A stretch of 64,000 bases of DNA from Streptomyces sp. Act143 (GTDB taxonomy: Bacteria; Actinomycetota; Actinomycetes; Streptomycetales; Streptomycetaceae), in the NCBI RefSeq assembly GCF_003143935.1, contig NZ_QFRX01000001.1, forward strand, positions 1,188,071-1,252,070, read 5' to 3'. Positions 40,746 through 48,332 of this stretch are shown piece after piece. The position numbers were made by a program, and so were the translations under genes. The notes beneath the pieces were generated by a model, which was not told where the DNA came from, did not search any database, and saw nothing but the letters and a program-made list of their open reading frames with translations. Within the stretch, counting starts at the first letter, position 1; each line of letters opens with the position of its first letter.

Positions 40746-42422
40746 CTACCCCGCCTGCTTCTGGGCGTCGCGGTGACGGTAGTACGCGGCCTTCGACGGC
40801 GCCTCCGGCTCCTTGCCCAGGATCAGGTCGGCGGCCTTCTCGGCGATCATCATGACCGGCGCGTAGATGTTGCCGTTGGTGACGTACGGCATCACCGACG
40901 CGTCGACGACCCGCAGGCCCTGCGTGCCGTGCACCCGCATGCTCAGGGGGTCGACGACGGCCGTCCCGTCGGTGGCGGGGCCCATCTTGCAGGTGCAGGA
41001 CGGGTGCAGGGCGGTCTCGCCGTCCTCGGCCACCCAGGCGAGGATCTCCTCGTCCGTCTCGACGGACGGCCCGGGCGAGATCTCGCCGCCGTTGTACGCG
41101 GCCAGCGCGGGCTGGTTGAGGAGCTTGCGGGCCACCCGGATCGCCTCCACCCACTCGCGCCGGTCCTGCTCGGTGGAGAGGTAGTTGAAGCGCAGCGCGG
41201 GCTGTTCGCGCGGGTCCTTGCTCTTGATCTTCACCGAGCCGACGGCGTCGGAGTACATGGGTCCGACGTGCACCTGGTAGCCGTGGCCGCCGGCGGGCAC
41301 GGAGCCGTCGTAACGGACCGCGACGGGCAGGAAGTGGAACATCAGGTTGGGGTAGTCCACGTCCTCGTTGCTGCGGGCGAAGCCGCCGGCCTCGAAGTGG
41401 TTGGTGGCGGCCGGGCCCTTCCGGAACAGCCATTGCAGGCCGATGAAGGGGGCGCGCCACTTCGCCAGGTACGGCTGCATCGAGACGGGCTGCTTGCAGG
41501 CGTACTGGATGTAGACCTCCAGGTGGTCCTGCATGTTCTCGCCGACGCCCGGCAGGTCGTGGACGACGTCGATGCCGAGGGCGCGCAGTTCCGCGGCGTT
41601 GCCGACGCCGGAGAGCTGGAGCAGTTGCGGGGAGTTGATGGCGCCGCCGCAGAGGATGACCTCCTTGGCGCGGACCTGCTGGAGGGCGCCCTTGCCGCGC
41701 TGGTACTCGACGCCGACGGCCCGCTTGCCCTCGAAGAGCACGCGCGTGACGAGGGCGCGGGTCCTGACGGTGAGGTTGGGGCGCTTTCGCGCGGGCCTGA
41801 GGTACGCCTTGGAGGCCGACAGCCGGCGTCCGCGGTGGACGTTGCGGTCGAACTTGGCGAAACCTTCCTGCCGGTAGCCGTTGACGTCGTCGGTGGGCGC
41901 GTAGCCCGCCTCCTCGGTGGCCTTCTGGAAGGCGGCGAAGAGGGGGTTGGTGGCGGGGCCGCGTTCGAGGACGAGCGGGCCGTCGTGGCCGCGGAACTCG
42001 TCGTCGGGGTCGGCGGCGAGGCAGTTCTCCATCCGCTTGAAGTACGGCAGGCAGTGCGCGTAGTCCCAGGTCTCCATGCCGGGGTCGGCGGCCCAGCGCT
42101 CGTAGTCCATGGGGTTGCCGCGCTGGAAGATCATGCCGTTGATGCTGCTGGAGCCGCCCAGCACCTTGCCACGGGCGTGATAGATGCGCCGGCCACCCAT
42201 ATGGGGCTCGGGCTCGGACTCGTACTTCCAGTCGTAGAAACGGCTGCCGATCGGGTAGGTCAGCGCCGCGGGCATGTGGATGAAGACGTCCCACGGGTAG
42301 TCGGGCCGGCCCGCCTCCAGCACCAGCACCCGGTTGGCCGGGTCCGCGGAGAGCCGGTTCGCCAGTGCGCTGCCGGCCGAACCGCCGCCGACGATGACGA
42401 AGTCGTACTGCACAGGAGCCAT
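40746..42422 (-). CDS. betA: Choline dehydrogenase-like GMC oxidoreductase
   Basis: 558 aa, the length of E. coli BetA. FAD motif [18 protein letters not shown] near the N-terminus, the GMC signature [16 protein letters not shown] and [11 protein letters not shown]. The C-terminal segment [19 protein letters not shown] carries the active-site region. It oxidises choline to betaine aldehyde, which BetB finishes. The start is ATG 42422; the frame is open further but with no homology. Downstream, the MTHFR-like gene follows at 3 bases. Operators lie upstream. Confidence 0.88.
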   Translation of the reverse strand: MAPVQYDFVIVGGGSAGSALANRLSADPANRVLVLEAGRPDYPWDVFIHMPAALTYPIGSRFYDWKYESEPEPHMGGRRIYHARGKVLGGSSSINGMIFQRGNPMDYERWAADPGMETWDYAHCLPYFKRMENCLAADPDDEFRGHDGPLVLERGPATNPLFAAFQKATEEAGYAPTDDVNGYRQEGFAKFDRNVHRGRRLSASKAYLRPARKRPNLTVRTRALVTRVLFEGKRAVGVEYQRGKGALQQVRAKEVILCGGAINSPQLLQLSGVGNAAELRALGIDVVHDLPGVGENMQDHLEVYIQYACKQPVSMQPYLAKWRAPFIGLQWLFRKGPAATNHFEAGGFARSNEDVDYPNLMFHFLPVAVRYDGSVPAGGHGYQVHVGPMYSDAVGSVKIKSKDPREQPALRFNYLSTEQDRREWVEAIRVARKLLNQPALAAYNGGEISPGPSVETDEEILAWVAEDGETALHPSCTCKMGPATDGTAVVDPLSMRVHGTQGLRVVDASVMPYVTNGNIYAPVMMIAEKAADLILGKEPEAPSKAAYYRHRDAQKQAG

Positions 42423-42488
42423 GGTGCCTCGTCTCGCTCGCGCCGTAGATATGCGGGGCATGCTAGCGCCAGTCCCGCTATACGCACC

Positions 42489-42509
42489 AGGTTGCGAACA
42501 ACGCAACCT
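42489..42509. promoter_or_regulatory. Perfect island operator between divergent betA and the second IclR gene
   Basis: AGGTTGC-GAACAAC-GCAACCT, perfect 7-base arms with a 7-base spacer. It is 67 bases before betA and 65 before the IclR gene. GCTATACGCAC lies just before it (42478). A weaker half-site GTTGT is at 42547, next to the IclR promoter. Confidence 0.65.
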
Positions 42510-42536
42510 TGAACGGCTTGGTTTCGGGGGCGTTAC

Positions 42537-42567
42537 TTGCAGGCGTGTTGTTTACTGCGCGTATAGT
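42537..42567 (+). promoter_or_regulatory. Promoter of the second IclR gene (leaderless)
   Basis: TTGCAG (42537-42542), a 19-base spacer and TATAGT (42562-42567), ending 6 bases before the GTG start at 42574. No ribosome-binding sequence fits between. The GTTGT half-site lies in the spacer, so autoregulation is likely. Confidence 0.55.
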
Positions 42568-42573
42568 TTCACT

Positions 42574-43371
42574 GTGAGCAACTACAGCACTGATACGGAA
42601 ACGTCGAGTTCACACGCCGGCGGCGTGCAGTCGGTCGACCGCGCCATCAGCGTCCTGGAGATCCTCGCGCAGCGTGGCGAAGCGGGCGTCAGCGAGGTCG
42701 CGGGCGAGATCGACGTCCACAAGTCCACCGCCTTCCGCCTGCTCGGCGCCCTGGAGGCGCGCGGCCTGGTCGAGCAGGCCGGCGAGCGCGGCAAGTACCG
42801 CCTCGGCTTCGGCATCGTCCGGCTGGCCGGCGCGGTCACGGGGCGTATCGACATCACCCAGCAGGGCCGCCCGGTCTGCGAGCGGCTCGCCGAGGAGATC
42901 GGCGAGACGGTGAACATCGCCGTCATGCAGGAGCACTACGCGATCAACCTGTACCAGGTGCGCGGTCCGGGAGCGATCACCGCACACAACTGGGTGGGCC
43001 AGCTGACCCCGCTGCACGCCACCTCCAGCGGCAAGATCCTCCTCGCCCACCTGCCCGCGAAGGAGCGCGCCGCGCTGCTCGCCGAGGCCGGCCTGAAGAA
43101 GCTCACCCCGGCCACCATCACCGCGAAGACGAAGCTGGAGAAGAACCTCGCCGAGGCACGGGAGCGCGGCTACGCCTTCACCCTGGAGGAGCTGGAGGTC
43201 GGGCTGCACGCCATGGCCGCCCCGATCCGCAACCGGGACGGCGAGGTCATCGCGGCGCTCAGCGCCTCCGGCCCCGCCTACCGCTTCACCGAGGAGCGTC
43301 TGCACGAGCTCTCCCCGGTGCTGATCAAGGGCGCCGAGGAGATCAGCCACCGCATGGGCCACCTGGGCTGA
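42574..43371 (+). CDS. IclR-family regulator, second copy
   Basis: 265 aa from GTG 42574. Same layout as the first copy: winged helix (HKSTAFRLLGALEARG), then effector domain ending FTEERLHELSPVLIKGAEE. About 215 of 265 positions match the first copy (about 81%), with most changes in the first 17 residues and the effector part. It lies divergent from betA. Two close paralogues could be a recent duplication with different inducers or partly redundant control. No gap is needed to align them. It ends 2 bases from the convergent Rieske oxygenase gene. Confidence 0.9.
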   Translation: MSNYSTDTETSSSHAGGVQSVDRAISVLEILAQRGEAGVSEVAGEIDVHKSTAFRLLGALEARGLVEQAGERGKYRLGFGIVRLAGAVTGRIDITQQGRPVCERLAEEIGETVNIAVMQEHYAINLYQVRGPGAITAHNWVGQLTPLHATSSGKILLAHLPAKERAALLAEAGLKKLTPATITAKTKLEKNLAEARERGYAFTLEELEVGLHAMAAPIRNRDGEVIAALSASGPAYRFTEERLHELSPVLIKGAEEISHRMGHLG

Positions 43372-43373
43372 GG

Positions 43374-44504
43374 TCAGCCCTGGGACAGCCCCAGGCGCTC
43401 GTTCACCCAGTCGTGGAAGGCACCGATGTGGTGCTCGCTGGGCACCAGCACACCGCCCTTGGCGTACATACGGGAGCTCATGCCGGGCTGGGTGCGCTCG
43501 CAGGCGTCGAAGTCCTGCTGGTTGACCCGGTGGAAGAGTTCCACGGACCGGCTGACGTCCTTGCCGCTCTCCACGACGTGCGGCAGGTACAGCCAGTCGC
43601 ACTCCACGATCGTGCGGTCCACGGACACCGGGTACATGCGGTGGAAGATCACGTGGTCCGGGACGAGGTTGATGAAAACCTGCGGCTTGACCGTGATCGC
43701 GTAGTAGCGGCGGTCCTGGTCCTCCGCCACGCCCGGGATGCGGTCCAGCCCCTCGGAGCCGTCGACCGTGAAGCCCCGCACCTCCTCCCCGAACTCCGCA
43801 CCGTGCCCCACGTAGTACTGGGCCGCGTAGCCGTCCGCGAACTCCGGCAGCACCTCGGTGAGTTCGGGGTGAATCGTGGCGCAGTGGTAGCACTCCATGA
43901 AGTTCTCGATGATGAGCTTCCAGTTGGCCTTCACGTCGTACGTGATACGGCGGCCCACCTTGAGGCTGTCGATGTCGTAGCGCTCGATCGACTCGACGTC
44001 GCCGAGCCGCTCGACGATCGCGCCCTGCACGTCCGCCTCGAAGGACGGCGGGTTCTCCGCGAGGCACACCCACACATAGCCGAGCCACTCGCGCACGGCC
44101 ACGCTCACCAGGCCGTACTCGGTGCGGCCGACGTCGGGCATCTTGGTGAGGTTGGGAGCGGCGACCAGCTTGCCGTTCAGGTCGTACGTCCAGGCGTGGT
44201 ACGGGCATTGGAAGGCCCGCTTGACCTCGCCGGACTCCTCGGTGCACAGCTTGGCGCCGCGATGCCGGCAGACGTTGAAGTACGCGCGGATGCTGTTGTC
44301 CCGCGCCCGGGTGACGAGGATGCTCTCGCGGCCCACGTCGACGGTGCGGAAGGCACCGGGCTTCGCCAGTTCGGAGGCGCGCACGACACAGAACCACATG
44401 GTCTCGAAGATGCGCTCCTGCTCCTGGGCGAAGACCGCCGGATCGGTGTAGGAGGAGCCGGGAAGGGTGGCGATCAGGCTGTCCGGCAGGCTGGTCGAGG
44501 TCAC
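43374..44504 (-). CDS. Rieske oxygenase, glycine-betaine demethylase type
   Basis: 376 aa from GTG 44504 with GAGGAG 7 bases upstream. Rieske cluster Cys79, His81, Cys100, His103 (NVCRHRGAKLC and CPYHAWTYD); mononuclear iron His207 and His212 (ECYHCATIHPEL). The family includes glycine-betaine monooxygenase GbcA, stachydrine demethylase and choline monooxygenase. In this island betaine to dimethylglycine plus formaldehyde is the missing step, so I favour that role. Nearby ferredoxin and reductase genes are separate. Alternative: another quaternary amine demethylase. Confidence 0.83.
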   Translation of the reverse strand: MTSTSLPDSLIATLPGSSYTDPAVFAQEQERIFETMWFCVVRASELAKPGAFRTVDVGRESILVTRARDNSIRAYFNVCRHRGAKLCTEESGEVKRAFQCPYHAWTYDLNGKLVAAPNLTKMPDVGRTEYGLVSVAVREWLGYVWVCLAENPPSFEADVQGAIVERLGDVESIERYDIDSLKVGRRITYDVKANWKLIIENFMECYHCATIHPELTEVLPEFADGYAAQYYVGHGAEFGEEVRGFTVDGSEGLDRIPGVAEDQDRRYYAITVKPQVFINLVPDHVIFHRMYPVSVDRTIVECDWLYLPHVVESGKDVSRSVELFHRVNQQDFDACERTQPGMSSRMYAKGGVLVPSEHHIGAFHDWVNERLGLSQG

Positions 44505-44568
44505 GGGACACTCCTCGGGAAACGTCATGGAGGGGTCATTCACGCGCCGGGAAGAGCGACTCCGGACG

Positions 44569-44589
44569 GCGTTGTGTATAGAGCAACGC
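44569..44589. promoter_or_regulatory. Island operator upstream of the Rieske oxygenase gene
   Basis: GCGTTGT-GTATAGA-GCAACGC: nearly perfect arms with a 7-base spacer, about 65 bases before GTG 44504. A CATATGAAAC motif follows at 44597, as also seen near glyA (23357). Confidence 0.65.
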
Positions 44590-44634
44590 TGCACGCCATA
44601 TGAAACGGCAGCATGGGATGCCTCGGGGGTGGTG

Positions 44635-45795
44635 TCAAGAGGCCGCGGCGAGCTGCTTGCGCCAGCGTGTGAACAGCCTCGGCTGGTTCATCCCGAGCAC
44701 GGCGACCGGGTCACCGGCCCGCCGATAGACGGCCAGCACGTCACGGCTGTCCGCGGCGCCCGTCTCGACGGTGACACTGTCGGCGGCGGCGGCGTGGCCG
44801 GCGAACTGGATCTTCACGCCGTACTGGTCGGACCAGAAGTACGGCGGCCGGGGCACGCCCGGTTCCACCGCGCCCCGCGCCAGCAGCGTCGCGATCGCGG
44901 CGTCGGGGCGCTCGAGCGCGCCGGTCCAGTGCTCGACGCGGCGATGGTGGCCGGCGCGCGGGTCGTACCAGTTGGCGCAGTCGCCGACCGCGACCACTCC
45001 GGCCAGGTTCGTGCGGCCGTCGGCGCCGCACTTGACGCCGTTGTCGAGGGCGATGCCGGAGCCTTCCAGCCACTCGACGTTGGGGCGGGCGCCCACGCCG
45101 ACGACCACGATGTCGGCGGGGAGACTGCGGCCGCCCTCCAGCAGAACGGCGTCGACGCGACTCTCGCCGCTCAGCCCCTTCACACCGACCCCGCACACCA
45201 GTCGGACACCGTGATCGGCGTGGAGACCGGCGACGACGGCGCCCATCGCCTCGCCCAGTGGCCCGGCGAGCGGTGTCGGGGCGGCCTCGACGACGGTCAC
45301 CTCCAGGCCGAGGGCGTACGCGGTGGAGGCGACCTCGGCGCCGATGAAGCCGCCGCCGATCACCACCAGCCGTCCGCCGCGGGCCAGTTCGGCGCGCAGG
45401 GCGCGGGCGTCGTCCAGGGTGCGCAGGGTGTGCACGCCGGCGAGCCCCTCGGAGCCGGGCAGGGTGCGGGCCGCGGCGCCGGTCGCGAGGACGAAGCCGT
45501 CGGCGCGGACCTCCCGTCCGTCGGCGAGGCGGACGGTACGGCCGACGTGGTCGAGACCGACGGCACGGGTGCCGAGCAGCCACTGCGCCGCCAGGTCCTC
45601 GCCGTCCGCCTCCAGGGCGAGTTCGGCCTCACCGAGGGTGCCGGCCAGGAACTCCTTGGAGAGCGGGGGCCGGTCGTAGGGGCGGTGCGGCTCGTCCCCG
45701 ATGACGACAAGCCGGCCGTCGTAGCCCCGTTTCCGCAACGAGCGTGCCGCCGACAGTCCGGCCAGCGAGGCACCGACCACGGCGACGGTCCTCAC
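44635..45795 (-). CDS. Ferredoxin reductase-type FAD oxidoreductase
   Basis: 386 aa from GTG 45795. Two Rossmann motifs: VVGASLAGLSAARSL (about 5-19) for FAD and VVIGGGFIGAEVAS (about 145-158) for NAD(P)H, then a GDCANW site and a reductase C-terminal domain. This is the BphA4/rubredoxin-reductase type that passes electrons to a ferredoxin. The Rieske ferredoxin gene overlaps it by 4 bases (GTGA). Together they likely serve the adjacent Rieske oxygenase. Confidence 0.9.
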   Translation of the reverse strand: MRTVAVVGASLAGLSAARSLRKRGYDGRLVVIGDEPHRPYDRPPLSKEFLAGTLGEAELALEADGEDLAAQWLLGTRAVGLDHVGRTVRLADGREVRADGFVLATGAAARTLPGSEGLAGVHTLRTLDDARALRAELARGGRLVVIGGGFIGAEVASTAYALGLEVTVVEAAPTPLAGPLGEAMGAVVAGLHADHGVRLVCGVGVKGLSGESRVDAVLLEGGRSLPADIVVVGVGARPNVEWLEGSGIALDNGVKCGADGRTNLAGVVAVGDCANWYDPRAGHHRRVEHWTGALERPDAAIATLLARGAVEPGVPRPPYFWSDQYGVKIQFAGHAAAADSVTVETGAADSRDVLAVYRRAGDPVAVLGMNQPRLFTRWRKQLAAAS

Positions 45796-46154
45796 GCGGG
45801 GCCTCCGGCGAGCCGGGCCGCGAGGCAGGGCGGCAGGTTCGGGGCGGCGGTGGACAGCAGGACGTAGACCATGCCGTCCTCGACGACGACCTCGTGGGTC
45901 CGCACCGGGAGCTTGGCCGGCGGGGCGTCCACCGCGCCGGTGCGCAGGTCGAACTTCGAGGCGTGCAACGGGCATTCCACCTCGCAGCCCTCCAGCCAGC
46001 CGTCGGCGAGCGACGCGTCCTGGTGGGTGCAGGTGTCGTCGATGGCGAAGAGTTCGCCGTCGTCGGTGTGGAACACCGAGACCGGCGGGTCGATGTCGAG
46101 CCGGTGGGCCTCGCCTCGGGGGAGCTCCTCGAGACGGCACGCGGGAATCATCAT
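45792..46154 (-). CDS. Rieske-type ferredoxin
   Basis: 120 aa. The [2Fe-2S] ligands Cys42, His44, Cys61 and His64 are in CTHQDASL and CPLHASKFD. It has the BphA3 ferredoxin pattern. It is the shuttle between the reductase (overlapping downstream) and the Rieske oxygenase. Starts are adjacent ATGs at 46154 and 46151 after CGAGGTG. Confidence 0.92.
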   Translation of the reverse strand: MMIPACRLEELPRGEAHRLDIDPPVSVFHTDDGELFAIDDTCTHQDASLADGWLEGCEVECPLHASKFDLRTGAVDAPPAKLPVRTHEVVVEDGMVYVLLSTAAPNLPPCLAARLAGGPA

Positions 46155-46162
46155 GACACCTC

Positions 46163-46198
46163 GGTGCGTATAGCGAAACGGATTGCGATTGACGCAAC
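46163..46198. promoter_or_regulatory. Two island operators before the Rieske ferredoxin gene
   Basis: GGTGC-GTATAGC-GAAAC (46163-46179) and ATTGC-GATTGAC-GCAAC (46182-46198). Each keeps the 7-base spacer and one good arm. They lie 9-44 bases before the start, where bound protein would overlap the promoter. Confidence 0.6.
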
Positions 46199-46284
46199 GC
46201 CAGTCTGCGGGCCGCTCCGAACCGTTGTCAAGGCATCACCGGGCCCGGTTCGAACGGTTCCGCGGACCACCCTCAGGGCAGCCC

Positions 46285-46327
46285 GCGGCGCCCGCTCCAC
46301 CTGCAGAAACAGGCGGAACGGGCGCCG
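46285..46327. terminator. Hairpin after the metallo-hydrolase gene
   Basis: An imperfect inverted repeat of about 19 bases per arm (left GCGGCGCCCG..., right ...CGGGCGCCGC) with a loop near CAGAAA. It lies just past the stop of the MBL gene at 46350 and separates the mscR-MBL unit from the Rieske ferredoxin unit. Confidence 0.6.
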
Positions 46328-46349
46328 CGCGCGAGCCCCGTGGGAGCGG

Positions 46350-46979
46350 TCAGAAGCCGCGGTCGATCCACTCCTGGAGGTGCGGGGCCTCCGCACCGAG
46401 GACGGTCGTCTCCCCGTGTCCGGTGTGAACGACGGTGTCGCCGGGCAGCGTCAGCAACCGGTCCCGGATCGAGTCGATGATGGTCGGGAAGTGGCTGTAC
46501 GACCTCCCGGTGGCCCCGGGACCACCCGCGAACAGCGTGTCTCCGCTGAACAACGCCGTCAGGGCGGGGGCGTGCAGACAGACCGCGCCGGGCGCGTGGC
46601 CGGGCGTGTGCAGCACGGTGAGCTCGATGCCGGCCACCGCGATCGTCTGGCCGTCGGCGAGTTCGGCGTCCGGCGCGCGGTCGGGATGGGTCTGCTTCCA
46701 CAGCGGCAGGTCGTCCGGATGCAGCAGCACCGGGGCGCCGGTGCGTTCGGCGAGTGCGGGCGCGGCGTCGATGTGGTCGTTGTGGGCGTGGGTGCAGACG
46801 ACGGCCCGCAGGGTGCGCCCGCCGACCGCGCGGGCGATGGCCTCGGCGTCGTGCGCGGCGTCGATGACGATGACCTCGTGGTCGTCGCCGACGATCCACA
46901 CGTTGTTGTCGACGTCCCAGGTGCCGCCGTCCAGGGAGAACGTCCCCGAGGTGACGAGGCGTTCGATGCGGGCCTCCAT
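46350..46979 (-). CDS. Metallo-beta-lactamase fold hydrolase
   Basis: 209 aa. Zinc motif THAHNDH (His64, His66, Asp68, His69), later HTPGHAPG and SGDTLF, and a HTGHGE end. This is the glyoxalase II-like group that hydrolyses thioesters. It is coupled to the formaldehyde dehydrogenase gene: ATG 46979 shares one base with its stop. A likely role is hydrolysis of S-formylmycothiol to formate and mycothiol, an inference from pairing. Confidence 0.85.
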   Translation of the reverse strand: MEARIERLVTSGTFSLDGGTWDVDNNVWIVGDDHEVIVIDAAHDAEAIARAVGGRTLRAVVCTHAHNDHIDAAPALAERTGAPVLLHPDDLPLWKQTHPDRAPDAELADGQTIAVAGIELTVLHTPGHAPGAVCLHAPALTALFSGDTLFAGGPGATGRSYSHFPTIIDSIRDRLLTLPGDTVVHTGHGETTVLGAEAPHLQEWIDRGF

Positions 46980-48064
46980 CAGAGGACCACCACCGAGCGC
47001 AGGACGTCGCCGTCGTGCATCCGCTCGAAGGCCTTCTCGACCTCGTCCAGGGCGATGGTCTCGGTGACGAAGGCGTCGAGGTCGAGGCGGCCCTGGAGGT
47101 AGAGGTCGATGAGCATGGGGAAGTCGCGGCTGGGGAGGCAGTCGCCGTACCAGGAGGACTTCAGGGCCCCGCCGCGGCCGAAAACGTCCAGCAGCGGCAG
47201 CTCCAGCTTCATCTCCGGGGTGGGGACGCCGACCAAAACGACCGTACCGGCCAGGTCGCGCGCGTAGAACGCCTGCCGGTACGTCTCCGGACGGCCGACC
47301 GCCTCGATGACGACGTCGGCGCCGAAGCCGCCGGTCAGCTCCCGGATCGCCTCGACCGGGTCGCTCTCGCGCGAGTTGACCGTGTGCGTGGCGCCCAGCT
47401 TCTGCGCGGTCTCCAGCTTGCGGTCGTCGATGTCGACGGCGATGATCCGCGCCGCGCCCGCGAGGTTCGACCCGGCGATCGCCGCGTCCCCGACCCCGCC
47501 GCAGCCGATGACCGCGACCGTGTCACCCCGGCCGACGTTGCCGGTGTTGATGGCCGCGCCGATGCCCGCCATCACCCCGCAGCCCAGCAGCCCGGCGGCG
47601 GCCGCCGAGGCCGAGCGGTCGACCTTGGTGCACTGCCCGGCCGCGACCAGCGTCTTCTCCGCGAACGCCCCGATGCCCAGGGCGGGCGACAGCTCGGTGC
47701 CGTCGGTGAGGGTCATCTTCTGCTTGGCGTTGTGGGTGTTGAAGCAGTACCAGGGCCGGCCGCGCAGACAGGCCCGGCACTGCCCGCACACCGCCCGCCA
47801 GTTGAGGATCACGAAGTCACCGGGCGCGACGTCGGTGACGCCCTCCCCCACCGACTCCACCACGCCCGCGGCCTCATGGCCGAGCAGGAAGGGGAAGTCG
47901 TCGTTGATGCCGCCCTCGCGGTAGTGCAGATCCGTGTGGCACACCCCGCAGGCCTCGATCTTCACCAGCGCCTCGCCCGGACCCGGGTCGGGCACGATGA
48001 TCGTCTCCAGGCTGACAGGGGCGCCCTTGCCCCGCGCGACGACAGCACGGACCTGGTGCGTCAT
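46979..48064 (-). CDS. mscR: S-(hydroxymethyl)mycothiol dehydrogenase
   Basis: 361 aa, as in mycobacterial MscR. Class III-like zinc alcohol dehydrogenase: catalytic zinc Cys42 and His63 ([16 protein letters not shown]), structural zinc Cys93, Cys96, Cys99, Cys107. NAD site [14 protein letters not shown]. It oxidises the mycothiol adduct of formaldehyde to S-formylmycothiol. Oxidative demethylation of betaine releases formaldehyde, which gives it a clear purpose here. ATG 48064; the operator lies 36 bases upstream. Confidence 0.9.
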   Translation of the reverse strand: MTHQVRAVVARGKGAPVSLETIIVPDPGPGEALVKIEACGVCHTDLHYREGGINDDFPFLLGHEAAGVVESVGEGVTDVAPGDFVILNWRAVCGQCRACLRGRPWYCFNTHNAKQKMTLTDGTELSPALGIGAFAEKTLVAAGQCTKVDRSASAAAAGLLGCGVMAGIGAAINTGNVGRGDTVAVIGCGGVGDAAIAGSNLAGAARIIAVDIDDRKLETAQKLGATHTVNSRESDPVEAIRELTGGFGADVVIEAVGRPETYRQAFYARDLAGTVVLVGVPTPEMKLELPLLDVFGRGGALKSSWYGDCLPSRDFPMLIDLYLQGRLDLDAFVTETIALDEVEKAFERMHDGDVLRSVVVL

Positions 48065-48099
48065 GGTCACTCCTCGGCTGATCGAGACCGGCATCAGAT

Positions 48100-48135
48100 G
48101 TTGCTCATTACGGCACACATTTCATGTGTCGCAAC
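48100..48135. promoter_or_regulatory. Island operators upstream of mscR
   Basis: GTTGC-TCATTAC-GGCAC (48100-48116), and a second GCAAC arm at 48131-48135. Between them is the perfect palindrome ACACAT-TTC-ATGTGT (48115-48129). The arms are weaker than elsewhere but the 7-base spacer holds. Confidence 0.5.
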
Positions 48136-48271
48136 ACAGCATCATGGAGTGCCGACCGGGGGTCAAGGAGCTCGACACGGTTGCCCCTCCATGCCGACGA
48201 CCACGTCCGGAACCGAGGCCGACACCGCGGGCTCTCGCGGTCACGTCCGGAACCCGGCCGGCAGCACGGGC

Positions 48272-48306
48272 GCCCGCAGGACGCGCCGGATCGGCGCCCT
48301 GCGGGC
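48272..48306. terminator. GC-rich hairpin after the FtsX-like gene
   Basis: GCCCGCAGG and CCTGCGGGC arms pair imperfectly over about 14 bases, 27 bases past the stop of the FtsX-like permease (minus strand). A 13-base direct repeat starting CACGTCCGGAACC (48202 and 48242, 40 bases apart) lies in the same gap. Confidence 0.45.
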
Positions 48307-48332
48307 GGTGCTCGTCGGCAGGCACTCGTCCA

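Noticed and set aside
43364..43380. Palindrome GGGCTGAGGTCAGCCC between the second IclR gene and the Rieske oxygenase gene
   Set aside because: It is formed by two convergent stop codons and their flanking Gly/Gln codons. It may help termination but is too short to call alone.
46151..46349. Small frames between the MBL gene and the Rieske ferredoxin gene
   Set aside because: They cover operators and a hairpin and have no conserved motif.
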